From the NCBI RefSeq assembly GCF_040655735.1, contig NZ_JBFAKK010000005.1, positions 496,001-560,000 of the forward strand: 64,000 bases of DNA, written 5' to 3'. This DNA comes from Phytomonospora sp040655735. GTDB taxonomy: Bacteria; Actinomycetota; Actinomycetes; Mycobacteriales; Micromonosporaceae. Within the stretch, counting starts at the first letter, position 1. Every line of letters begins with the position of its first letter. This document shows positions 1 to 8,184 of this stretch, in pieces. Below the pieces are notes generated by a model. That model was given only the letters and a program-made list of their open reading frames with translations, did no database searches and was not told where the DNA came from. The translations under genes were made by a program, and so were the position numbers.

Positions 1-99
1 CGCGCCGACCACTTCGATGTCGGGCTGGGCGTCGAGCAGCATCGTCAGTCCGGTGCGCACGATGTGCTGATCGTCGGCGATGAGCACCCTGATGCTCAT
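1..99 (-). CDS. Response regulator, N-terminal fragment (cut by window edge)
   Basis: Only the first 33 codons are present. The peptide begins MSIRVLIADDQHIVRTGL, the typical start of a NarL/FixJ-type receiver domain, with the paired acidic residues (DD) that bind magnesium. The phosphoacceptor Asp and any HTH domain lie outside the window. Its ATG overlaps the stop codon of the upstream histidine kinase (ATGA, 96-99), so the two are probably translationally coupled and form a cognate two-component pair. The output regulon cannot be judged from this fragment. Confidence 0.85.
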   Translation of the reverse strand, partial: MSIRVLIADDQHIVRTGLTMLLDAQPDIEVVGA

Positions 100-1241
100 C
101 GTGGCGTCCCAGCTCGGGGCAGGACCGCCTCCACCCGCCAGCCCCGCTCGGCGGCGGGGCCCGCGTGGAAGGTGCCGCCGAGCAGTGAGGCGCGTTCCCG
201 CATGCCCACCAGGCCGTAGCCGGCTGGGGCGCGGCCGCCGGTGGCGGAGCCGTCGTCGTCGATGGTCAGCCGTACCTGATCGGCGTCGCCTGTGACGGCG
301 ACGGTGACCCGGGTCGCGTGGCGGGCGTGCCGTCGAGCGTTGGTGATGGATTCCTGGGCCAGGCGGTAGATCGCGGCCCCGACCGCCGGGCTGAGGTCGT
401 CGAACTCGCCGGAAAGCGTCACGTCGACGCAGGGACGCGTCCGGCCGTCGGTGGCGAGCCGCTCGACCTCGGCCACGCCGGGCTGCGGCGCGAGCCCGGT
501 GACCTGTGGGGCGCGCAGGACGCCGACGATGGCGCGCAGCTCGGTGAGGGTGCGGGTCGCCGCGTCCTCGATGGCGGCCAGGGCCTCGATGGCACGCTCG
601 GGGTGGGAGGCCGCGACGGCACGTCCCGCCTGGGCCTGGATGGCGATGCCCGAGACGTGGTGGGCGACGGTGTCGTGGAGTTCGCGAGCGAGCAGTTCGC
701 GTTCGCGGGCCCTTGCCTGGTCGATGTCGCGGACGCGGACCTTCGCGCGATAGCGGATCGCGGCGCCGAGCGTGGCGGCGAACAGGAAGAACGCGTACCC
801 GGCGACCGTCTCGGCCACGCTGCTCGATTCGGCGACGCAGGTGACGGCCAGCCAGAGCAGGATGACGCCGAGGCCGCTCGCGGCTTCCCGGCCGGAGCCC
901 CACCGGAACAGGGCGTAGGCAATGACCAGGGTGGCTGAGACACCCGTGGGCAGCGCGCCCTGCGAGTCGGTGAGGACTCGGACGACGTCGACCGCCGTCA
1001 CCGTGCCGAAAGCCACCGCGGCCGTGGCGAGCGGGTGCGCACGTCGCCACGGAAGGGGAACGACGACCGCGAGAGCGGCGATGAGCAGCAGCGGGAGCGG
1101 CGCCATGTCCTCGCGGAGCAACGCTTCCAGCACGGACCCGCAGATCAGTACCGCGACCAGGGCCCAGTCCCGCGGCCCCTGGTCCGGGGCATTCGTGGGT
1201 CGGGGTTCGGCCCACAGCGAGCGGAATGCGTTGGTGGCCAT
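96..1241 (-). CDS. Sensor histidine kinase, NarL/DesK type (HisKA_3 + HATPase_c)
   Basis: 381 residues. The N-terminal half has about six hydrophobic segments (roughly residues 27-43, 48-63, 73-90, 101-115, 123-140, 146-162) and no large extracellular loop, so it probably senses a membrane or intramembrane signal. The dimerisation/phosphoacceptor helix carries RELLARELHDTVAHHVSG, in which His189 is the expected autophosphorylation site of the HisKA_3 class. The ATPase domain follows, with an N-box (AQESITNARRHA) and a G-box (GYGLVGMRERASLLGG). The gene precedes and overlaps its response-regulator partner by 4 bp. The signal is unknown. Confidence 0.93.
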   Translation of the reverse strand: MATNAFRSLWAEPRPTNAPDQGPRDWALVAVLICGSVLEALLREDMAPLPLLLIAALAVVVPLPWRRAHPLATAAVAFGTVTAVDVVRVLTDSQGALPTGVSATLVIAYALFRWGSGREAASGLGVILLWLAVTCVAESSSVAETVAGYAFFLFAATLGAAIRYRAKVRVRDIDQARARERELLARELHDTVAHHVSGIAIQAQAGRAVAASHPERAIEALAAIEDAATRTLTELRAIVGVLRAPQVTGLAPQPGVAEVERLATDGRTRPCVDVTLSGEFDDLSPAVGAAIYRLAQESITNARRHARHATRVTVAVTGDADQVRLTIDDDGSATGGRAPAGYGLVGMRERASLLGGTFHAGPAAERGWRVEAVLPRAGTPR

Positions 1242-1402
1242 CCGATCAGCCTAGGTAGCCCGCGTGCTCGGCGTATCCGCCCAAAGTACAAGAGCTCGGG
1301 TGTGCCGTTGGCCAGGTCGAGTCAGGCTCCGGGGCCAATGTGCCCGCCGCCGGCATCCGTGAAGGTGGAAGCACTCACCCAATCAAGGCAAGGAGCATCG
1401 TG

Positions 1403-1873
1403 ATGCGAACGCCTCAGTCCCACACCGCACCAGACCGTCCGCCGGCCCAGAGCACGCTGGAAGATCCGCGCATGCCCGTGAAGGCCAAGCTCGCAGCGGC
1501 ATGGACGAGCTTCATGTTCCTCTACATCTACGTCGACTACCTCGCCCTGTACAAGCCCGGCTTCCTGGACGGCCTCCTGGCCGGCGTCGTCCACGAGTTC
1601 GACACCGGCCCGACGTTTGTCGCCATCGCGCTCACGCTGATGGCCGTCCCGATCCTCATGATCCTGCTCTCGATGACACTGCCCGCCCGTGTCAACCGCA
1701 TCGTCAACCTCGTCGTCGCGACGCTCTACATCCCAGTGACGGTGTTCAACGCGGCAGGGGAGTCCTGGACCTACTCGTACTTCTACGGTCTCTCCATCGG
1801 ACTCGAGGTGCTGCTCCTGGCCTTCATCCTGCGCGCCGCCTGGACCTGGCCACGTCGCACGGCGTCGCCGTGA
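1403..1873 (+). CDS. DUF6326-like four-helix membrane protein
   Basis: 156 residues starting at ATG 1403, placed 7 nt after AAGGAG (1390-1395). An in-frame upstream extension exists but has no ribosome-binding site. After a short polar N-terminus there are four hydrophobic segments. Features I associate with the actinobacterial DUF6326 family are the MPVKAKLAAAWTSFMFLYIY opening of the first helix, ALPARVNR-like text before helix 3 (here LPARVNRIVN) and an aromatic GESWTYSYFYGLS stretch. Function is unknown. The 3' end overlaps the convergent ATPase gene by 50 bp. Confidence 0.72.
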   Translation: MRTPQSHTAPDRPPAQSTLEDPRMPVKAKLAAAWTSFMFLYIYVDYLALYKPGFLDGLLAGVVHEFDTGPTFVAIALTLMAVPILMILLSMTLPARVNRIVNLVVATLYIPVTVFNAAGESWTYSYFYGLSIGLEVLLLAFILRAAWTWPRRTASP

Positions 1874-3404
1874 CTGCGGCGGCCGGCTCGACAGCGAGCC
1901 GCGCCGTCCCCTCCCGCCCGTAGAGCTCGTCGAGGCCGAGGAGGTGGACGTCGTCGCGTTCGGCGCTGCTGCGGCGAAGCTCGTCGCTGAACCCGGCGGC
2001 GCTGAAACACGCCAGAGCGCACCTCGCGGTCTCCATGCCCCGGTCGGCGAGCAGTGTCCTGGCACGTTCGAGCCTCTCCAGGTGGCGGGCGCCCATCACG
2101 GTGCCCCACTTGGCCTCCCCGACGAGCAGGACGCCCTGTTTCGCGCCTCCCGACCCTGCCTCGGTCACCGCGACGTCGACCTGGATCTGCTGTCGTGCCA
2201 CCGGGTCGACGACCACTCCGCCGCCGACCTCCCCGAGTTCTCCACCGAAGAGGGACCGTCCCGGCCCGAGAACGTACTCGCGGCACAGGGCTTCGAAGTG
2301 CGGTCCGGCGACCTGGGCGGCGAAGGTCTCGGCGGACCGGGCCCACACGCCGGCGGCGTCACCGTCTTCGAGTCGGGCCCACGCCGGCCGCATGACGGCC
2401 TCGTAGAAGGTGATCAGCGGCTCGGTGATCCGGTACTGCGACTTGCCCGCCCGGAACAGGTCGCGCTCACGGGTCAGGAGGTGGCTGTCCTCCAGGACGT
2501 GGAGGTGGTGGGAGATGTCGACCGCTTTGCGGCCGATGAAGTTGGCGATGCCCCCGCGAGTGGAGTTGCCGTCGGCGATGGCGGCGAGGACCGAGTGGTA
2601 GAGGGCGGTGTCGCGGATGTCGGCTTCCTCGGCCAGCAGATAGCGGGCCTCCCTGAACAGGGGACTGAGCGGCGACAGGACGTTGCGGCACAGCCAGTCG
2701 TCGAAGTCGTCGAAGGACTGGGGGGTGTCGTCGGCGAGGAACTGTCGCCGGTAGGCGGGCGTGCCGCCGAGGGTGGCGTGCAGTCGGGCGGCGAGCGCGG
2801 GCTGGTCGGCCACGTCCCAGAACTCGGCGGCCGCCCGGTAGCCGAACGGCCGGACGATCAGCTCCAGCTGCGCACGTCCCCGCAGCGGCGCCGACCCGGC
2901 GAGCAGTCCGCCCATGACCGACATCGCCGAGCCGCACAGCAGCAGCCGCATCCGGCTCTCCGCGGACTGGAAGCGGTCGATCTCCCGCTGGATCAGCGAG
3001 GGCAGCTCCGGAGTGGTCTTCGCGAGGTAGGGAAACTCGTCGATGACCATCAGGGCAGGGGCGTCGCCGCGCTCGGGGGCGGCCAGCCCGAACATGTAGG
3101 TGATCGCGTCGTCCCAGGTGGCGAAGGAGAACGCGACCGGGGAGTTCACGTGGTCGGCGAGTGCCGCGCCGAACTGGCGCAGCGACTCACCGGTGGTGGC
3201 GGCCGTCGCGCTGAAGTAGAAGCCGCCCAGTCGTTCGACGAGTGCGCGCAGCAGGTAGGTCTTGCCCATGCGCCGCCTGCCGCTGACGATGCCGAGCATC
3301 GCGTGCGGCGACGTGCGCCCGGCGAAGGTGGACAGGCCCTGCCACTCGGTGTCGCGTCCGAAGACGCGGTCCGGCTTCTCGGGAAGGGAGCGGCGCGCGG
3401 TCAC
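1824..3404 (-). CDS. Solitary AAA-type ATPase (archaeal-ATPase/DUF234-like)
   Basis: About 526 residues from GTG 3404. The longer frame reaching 3494 would run through a dyad-symmetric promoter element, so the shorter start is preferred. An N-terminal P-loop is seen as SGRRRMGKT (G42 to T49), followed by a Walker B strand (ALMVIDEFPYL). The C-terminal part reads like the DUF234 / PD-(D/E)XK-like tail of this family (LLVGEAKWGTVMG with an EAK core). Members are stand-alone ATPases of unknown role, common in actinobacteria and archaea and often thought to be mobile. The 3' end overlaps the DUF6326 gene convergently. Confidence 0.8.
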   Translation of the reverse strand: MTARRSLPEKPDRVFGRDTEWQGLSTFAGRTSPHAMLGIVSGRRRMGKTYLLRALVERLGGFYFSATAATTGESLRQFGAALADHVNSPVAFSFATWDDAITYMFGLAAPERGDAPALMVIDEFPYLAKTTPELPSLIQREIDRFQSAESRMRLLLCGSAMSVMGGLLAGSAPLRGRAQLELIVRPFGYRAAAEFWDVADQPALAARLHATLGGTPAYRRQFLADDTPQSFDDFDDWLCRNVLSPLSPLFREARYLLAEEADIRDTALYHSVLAAIADGNSTRGGIANFIGRKAVDISHHLHVLEDSHLLTRERDLFRAGKSQYRITEPLITFYEAVMRPAWARLEDGDAAGVWARSAETFAAQVAGPHFEALCREYVLGPGRSLFGGELGEVGGGVVVDPVARQQIQVDVAVTEAGSGGAKQGVLLVGEAKWGTVMGARHLERLERARTLLADRGMETARCALACFSAAGFSDELRRSSAERDDVHLLGLDELYGREGTARLAVEPAAAVTATPCDVARSRRRAG

Positions 3405-3422
3405 GGGAAGCCCTCGTTTCCT

Positions 3423-3453
3423 TAGGAGTGCATTACTAAGAAGCGTACTCCTA
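3423..3453. promoter_or_regulatory. Dyad-symmetric element upstream of the AAA ATPase
   Basis: Perfect 7-bp arms TAGGAGT (3423-3429) and ACTCCTA (3447-3453) flank a 17-bp AT-richer centre that itself contains a CTTAG/CTAAG dyad. The element lies about 20-50 bp upstream of the GTG chosen for the ATPase, in a locally AT-rich patch, so it fits an operator overlapping the promoter. The regulator is unknown. Confidence 0.45.
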
Positions 3454-3496
3454 TCAAGCCGAAAGGCCGGGACCCGGGCCCCGGCCTCCCGCACCG

Positions 3497-4108
3497 CTAC
3501 TTCCTCTCCAGCGCCGCCAGCTGCTCGGCGAAGGGGACCACCACGGCCTCCGGCGAGTCCGCCGGCGCCACCGCCGCCCGCCCCCGCATCAGCGCGGCCA
3601 GCTCGGCTCCGGCGCGCTCGATGCGCGTCGGCAGCGTGTCGGTCAGCGGATCGCCGGACCCGCCCCAGTCCTCCGACGCGGCGTACACCGCGGTCGGCGC
3701 GACGACCGCCCGCAGGTAGGCGAACAGCGGCCGCATCGCGTGCTCCAGCGCCAGCGAGTGCCTCGGGGTTCCGCCGGTCGCGGCGGCCAGCACGGGGGTG
3801 CCGGTCAGGGCGGTGTTGTCCAGCACGTCGAAGAAGGACTTGAACAGCCCCGAGTACGACGCGGAGAACACCGGCGTCACCGCGATGAGCCCGTCGGCGC
3901 CGGCGACGGCGTCGAGCGCGGACTGGAGCCGCACGTTGGCGAAACCGGTCACCAGGTTGTTGGCGATGTCGACGGCGAGGTCGCGCAGCTCCATGACCTC
4001 GACCTCGGTGTCCGGCGCCTCGGCGACGGTGGCCGCGGTCAGGCGGTCGGCGAGCAGGCGGGTCGACGAGGGGACGCTCAGTCCCGCCGAGACGACGACG
4101 AGTTTCAT
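3497..4108 (-). CDS. NAD(P)H-dependent FMN reductase of an LLM duo (CE1759-type)
   Basis: 203 residues with a flavodoxin-like fold. The N-terminal strand MKLVVVSAGLSVPSSTRLLA forms the FMN phosphate loop, and TPVFSASYSGLFKSFFD is typical of the NADPH-dependent FMN reductase family. It starts one base after the stop of the upstream luciferase-like gene, behind a strong CAGGAGG site. This pairing matches the known LLM/FMN-reductase duo described from Corynebacterium (CE1758/CE1759). It presumably supplies reduced FMN to its partner. The substrate of the pair is not known. Confidence 0.88.
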   Translation of the reverse strand: MKLVVVSAGLSVPSSTRLLADRLTAATVAEAPDTEVEVMELRDLAVDIANNLVTGFANVRLQSALDAVAGADGLIAVTPVFSASYSGLFKSFFDVLDNTALTGTPVLAAATGGTPRHSLALEHAMRPLFAYLRAVVAPTAVYAASEDWGGSGDPLTDTLPTRIERAGAELAALMRGRAAVAPADSPEAVVVPFAEQLAALERK

Positions 4109-5194
4109 CTACACCTCCTGAAGGCTGTCGCGGGCGGCGAGCAGCGACGCGTGGGTGGGCGCGTCGGGCACGCTGTCGGGGCGTCCCTTGGCGAACTCGG
4201 CGCGCAGCGTCGGCAGGATCTCACCGAGCAGGTCGAGTTGCTCCAGCACGGTCTTGAGCGGGAGCCCCGCGTGGTCGACGAGGAACAGCTGCCGCTGGTA
4301 GTCGCCGTAGGTGTCGCGGTAGGACAGCGTCTTGTCGACGACCTCCTGCGGGCTGCCGACCGTCAGCGGCGTCTGCGACGTGAACTCCTCCATCGACGGC
4401 CCGTGCCCGTAGACGGGCGCGTTGTCGAAGTAGGGGCGGAACTCGCGGACGGCGTCCTGGGAGTTCTTGCGCATGAAGAACTGCCCGCCGACGCCGACGA
4501 TCGCCTGCTCGGCGGTGCCGTGCCCGTAGTGCTCGAAGCGCTGCCGGTACAGATCGATGAGCTTCTTGAAGTGCGTGCGCGGCCAGAAGATGTTGTTGGC
4601 GAAGAAGCCGTCCCCGTAGAAGGCGGCCTGCTCGGCGATCTCCGGCGAGCGGATCGAGCCGTGCCACACGAACGGCGGGATGCCGTCGAGCGGCCGGGGC
4701 GTCGAGGTGAAGCCCTGGAGCGGCGTGCGGAAGCGTCCCTCCCAGTCGACGACGTCCTCGCGCCACAGCTTGTGCAGCAGCGCGTAGTTCTCGATGGCCA
4801 TGGGGATGCCCTGGCGGATGTCCTTGCCGAACCACGGGTAGACCGGGCCGGTGTTGCCGCGGCCCATCATCAGGTCGACGCGCCCGTCGGCGAGGTGCTG
4901 GAGCATCGCGAAGTCCTCGGCGATCTTCACCGGGTCGTTGGTGGTGATCAGCGTCGTGGACGTGGAGAGGATCAGCTTCTCGGTGCGCGCGGCGATCCAG
5001 CCGAGCATCGTCGTCGGCGAGGACGGCACGAACGGCGGGTTGTGGTGCTCGCCGGTGGCGAAGACGTCGAGTCCGACCTCCTCGGCCTTGAGCGCGATGG
5101 TGGTCATCGCCTTGATCCGCTCGTGCTCGGTCGGCTCGCGGCCCGTGGTCGGGTCCGGAGTGACATCACCGACCGTGAAGATACCGAACTGCAC
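4109..5194 (-). CDS. LLM-class flavin-dependent oxidoreductase (CE1758-type)
   Basis: 361 residues from GTG 5194. A second in-frame GTG at 5203 abuts the GAGAGGG ribosome-binding site and is too close. The bacterial-luciferase TIM barrel is evident from MQFGIFTVGD (initiator read as Met), DVFATGEHHNPPFVPSSPT, STSTTLITTNDPVKIAEDFA and DLMMGRGN. It probably oxidises a small organic substrate with reduced FMN from the immediately downstream reductase, with which it shares a transcript (zero spacing). No specific substrate can be inferred. Confidence 0.9.
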   Translation of the reverse strand: MQFGIFTVGDVTPDPTTGREPTEHERIKAMTTIALKAEEVGLDVFATGEHHNPPFVPSSPTTMLGWIAARTEKLILSTSTTLITTNDPVKIAEDFAMLQHLADGRVDLMMGRGNTGPVYPWFGKDIRQGIPMAIENYALLHKLWREDVVDWEGRFRTPLQGFTSTPRPLDGIPPFVWHGSIRSPEIAEQAAFYGDGFFANNIFWPRTHFKKLIDLYRQRFEHYGHGTAEQAIVGVGGQFFMRKNSQDAVREFRPYFDNAPVYGHGPSMEEFTSQTPLTVGSPQEVVDKTLSYRDTYGDYQRQLFLVDHAGLPLKTVLEQLDLLGEILPTLRAEFAKGRPDSVPDAPTHASLLAARDSLQEV

Positions 5195-5464
5195 GGCACT
5201 CACCCTCTCTGTTTGCTGACGTGTCAACATCGCGCACAACGCTAGCCTGTCCGGCCCTATTCCGCCGACCGCGGGTCGGTGGTCTGGAGCACTTCGGGCG
5301 TCCCCGTCGTGATTACGCTCCGCCATAGATGGAGGTCACCTACGAGATGGTCTTCACCGACGAAACTTTTCTTCGCTCGACTATGGTCCGCGTCACTTGA
5401 TCTTTGCTATAACGGTGCCTCAGAAGGACAGCGTCCGTTGTCCACCGCAGGAAGGAAAGCCCCC

Positions 5465-5842
5465 ATGCGCAAAATCCTGGGAATCCTCGGCACCGCCGGC
5501 TTCGCCGCCGCGGCGCTGGTCGCCACCGCAGCCCCCGCGCAGGCCGCGGTCGGCACCGAGGCGTGCACGCTCATCCAGAGCGAGATCTACAACGGCGCCA
5601 ACATCATCCAGTACGTCCAGGGCCTCGAAGGCTGTGCCGGGGACGTCTCCTGGGAGGTCCAGAGCCAGGACGCGGCCGGCAACTGGTCCGTCTGGGACAG
5701 CGGCACCACCTACTACAACGACAACACCATCACGACCACCGGTGACGTCGAGTTCCCCTGCGTGATGCGCGTCCACGCCGAGTTCGGCACGCAGTCGAAG
5801 ACCACCCAGCCCGCCCGCAACAACAACTGCGGCGGCGGCTGA
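5465..5842 (+). CDS. Small secreted protein, unknown function
   Basis: 125 residues with a classical Sec signal peptide (MRKILGILG, hydrophobic Ala/Val core, APAQA cleavage site near residue 28). The mature part is about 95 residues, rich in Asn, Thr and aromatics, with three cysteines (in TEACTL, EGCAGD and EFPCVMRV) plus a fourth in the NNNCGGG tail. A GGAAGGAAA ribosome-binding site precedes ATG 5465. A TATAAC hexamer at 5408-5413 could be the -10 box. No family was recognised. It lies beside another secreted gene and may be a secreted effector, inhibitor or structural protein. Confidence 0.7.
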   Translation: MRKILGILGTAGFAAAALVATAAPAQAAVGTEACTLIQSEIYNGANIIQYVQGLEGCAGDVSWEVQSQDAAGNWSVWDSGTTYYNDNTITTTGDVEFPCVMRVHAEFGTQSKTTQPARNNNCGGG

Positions 5843-5984
5843 CCCCCACGGGTGACCTTTCGCCCGCCGCCGGGGGAGCGGCGGCGGGTGGTGCGGGTCA
5901 CCTCGGCGACGCCGACAACCCGGCGGCCGCCCGCGGGCGTACTTCCCTCGATCGGGTCGAACCCGACGATCGGAAGGAAACCCT

Positions 5985-7387
5985 TTGCGAAAGCTCATAC
6001 CCCTGCTCGCGGTGGCGGCCCTGCTGTCGACGCTCCCGGCGGCCGCGCAGGCCGCCGAACCGTCCACCCCGGCGACGGCCCCGCCCGCGCGGGCGAAGCG
6101 GTTCACGTCCGCCGCGACCACCACGCTCACCGTCACCTTGCGCGACCGCCAGGGCGAGGCGCCCGGACTGAGCACCTTCTATCTCAGCGGTGCCGGGGTC
6201 GAGGAACGCGTCGAGATCGGCGCCGACGGCACCGGCTGCTCTGCAACGAGACCGGCGGCGTCCCCGCCGACCTGACCTACGCGGCCGAGACCTCGTCGCC
6301 GGCCGCCGTCACGGTCGACTACAACAGCATGGGCATGCCCTGGGACCAGGGCTACGAGTGCGCGAGCAGCAACACCGGTGACGACCAGAACGGCATGTGC
6401 GCGCTCGCCGCAATCGCCGTCCCCTCGACGCGCACCAACTACTACATGGCCGACGGCCAGACTCGCTACCAGAGCTACCTGACGCTCACCGACTCCGCCG
6501 AGCGGTACATGGCCATCGCCGAGCCCGCCGAGCGCGTCTACACGCCGGGCACCTACCGCGGCTCGATGGGCACCGGCCCGTACTCGCCGGGCGCGGGCCT
6601 CGCGCAGGAGATGGTCCGCTACAACGACGTCCTGTACTTCCAGCCGCATCTTCTCGACAACGACGACGATCCGATCTACGACACCTTCGGCGAGGTTTTC
6701 GCGGTCACCGGAACGGCCGTGGTCACCAAGGACGGCGCCGAGATCAACCGCATCGACGGCGACCTGAGCTGGTTCGACACCGGCCTGCCGCCCGGCGAGT
6801 CGGGCCGCTACCGCCCGTCCCTCGAAGGGACCCTCGACGTGCCCTGGACGCCGCTGGGCACCCGCAACACCCTCGACTGGGAGTTCGACTCCGTTCCCGG
6901 GCCCGCCGACACCTCCGCCGCACTGCCCTTCAGCGTCGTGGAGTTCGACGCCGAGGGCGTCGTCAACGGCACCGCCGCCCGTGACAAGGCCCAGCAGGTC
7001 GAACTCGACTACACCCCCCAGCCGGGCGCGCCCGACACCGCGGCCACGTCGATGACCTTCGAGGTCTCCTACGACGACGGCGCCACCTGGAAGAAGGTCG
7101 CCCTCGACCGCACCGGCGACCACGCCACCGCGACCCTGCGCCACCCGAAGAGCGCCGAGTACGTCTCGGTGCGCATGAGCGCCACCGGCGACGACGGCAC
7201 GAAGATCACCCACAGCACCGTCCGCTCCTACGTACTTCGCCAGAGCGAAGGAGGGCCCGGCCGCACGCGGCCGGGCCCTCCTCGATGCTCGGGGTACTAC
7301 TACTTCTTCTTCACGTCCTTGCGCCGGTCGTCGACCTTCGCCTCGGGCGGCACGTCGAAGTGCGCGTTCTCGGCGTTCTCGACGTAG
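5985..7387 (+). pseudogene. Secreted protein with S8-peptidase-like C-terminal domain, frameshifted
   Basis: A TTG start at 5985 behind GGAAGGAAA opens a good signal peptide (MRKLIPLLAV...AAAQA). This frame stops at 6275, while coherent protein sequence continues from about 6235 in the -1 frame (LCNETGG onward). Loss of one base near 6230-6245 would explain this. The second frame covers about 330 residues and ends with a module (MTFEVSYDDGATWKKVAL, then YVSVRMSATGDDG) nearly the same as the C-terminal module of the subtilisin at 15085-18774. The frame then runs through the terminator hairpin at 7249-7280 without a stop. It is either a real pseudogene or a pair of sequencing errors. Confidence 0.65.
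7249..7280. terminator. Perfect GC hairpin, bidirectional terminator
   Basis: Fourteen-bp perfect arms (GGAGGGCCCGGCCG and its complement) with a 4-nt CACG loop lie between the convergent secreted-protein frame and the lipoprotein gene. There is no strong U-tract, as is common for actinobacterial terminators. Confidence 0.75.
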
Positions 7388-8016
7388 GAGACCAGCAGCA
7401 TGTTCACCGCCGTGCCGTCCACCGTCCCGGTGAACCGGCCGACCACGCCGCGGTTGGTCACGCAGGCCTCGAAGGCGTCGGAGTCGGTGTTGCTCAGCCC
7501 GGACACCTGCGCGCAGCTCGCGTGCTCGCCGACCAGGGTCGCGTCGCTTTGCTCGATGGACGCGCCGGTGTCCAGCGCGGCCTTCGTGAGCAGGCCGAGG
7601 ATGGTCTGCGCGGGCAGGAAGTTCGCGCCGCCGACCTCGCCGATCGCGTCGGTGTCGAGGGGTGCGTTGGAGGCGAGCGGGTCGATCAGGGTGCACCCGC
7701 CGCCCTTGCACGTCATCTCGAACTCGGGGGTGCTCACGTAGCGGCCGCCGGGAAAGAGGAAGGCGTCGCGGTACGGGTCAGGGGTGTGCACGACGGTCAC
7801 GGTCTCGCCGCCGTCGAGCTGGTAGGTGGCGGTGTAGGAGCGGGTGGTGCCCTCGTCGATGCTGCTGGCCATGCCGTCGACGACACGGCCCTGGCTGATG
7901 ACCTCCTGGGCGTCGCCGGGGGTAGAGCAGGCCGCCGAGGCCGCGAGGCCGGCCGTGACCAGCATCGTTACTCCCGCGCGGCGCGCCGCGCGCCAGCTGT
8001 ACATCCGGATCGCCAA
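7300..8016 (-). CDS. Putative secreted lipoprotein, unknown function
   Basis: About 238 residues. TTG 8016 is chosen because GGGAGG lies 10 nt upstream. ATG 8004 and ATG 8034 are alternatives. A positively charged start and hydrophobic segment (VTMLVTAGLAASAACS) end in a Cys that could be lipidated, although the lipobox (SAAC) is not canonical. The mature domain contains further Cys residues (MTCKGGGC, ASCAQV, FEACVTN) and a very basic, Lys-rich C-terminus (DDRRKDVKKK). No family was recognised. It sits divergently upstream of eno. Confidence 0.65.
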   Translation of the reverse strand: MAIRMYSWRAARRAGVTMLVTAGLAASAACSTPGDAQEVISQGRVVDGMASSIDEGTTRSYTATYQLDGGETVTVVHTPDPYRDAFLFPGGRYVSTPEFEMTCKGGGCTLIDPLASNAPLDTDAIGEVGGANFLPAQTILGLLTKAALDTGASIEQSDATLVGEHASCAQVSGLSNTDSDAFEACVTNRGVVGRFTGTVDGTAVNMLLVSYVENAENAHFDVPPEAKVDDRRKDVKKK

Positions 8017-8184
8017 GTCCGGGCCACCTCCCATTGCGTCAGCCGCTTCGGCTGCCTGGCCACCCTACTCGGCGGGGGCCATACCGCACGGCGTGCCCCG
8101 GAAGGGCCCCGCACCGGCCCGAACTAGGCTCAGCTTGCGACAGCGTCGTCGGCGCGGACAACCACGGATATAAGGAGTTAGTAC

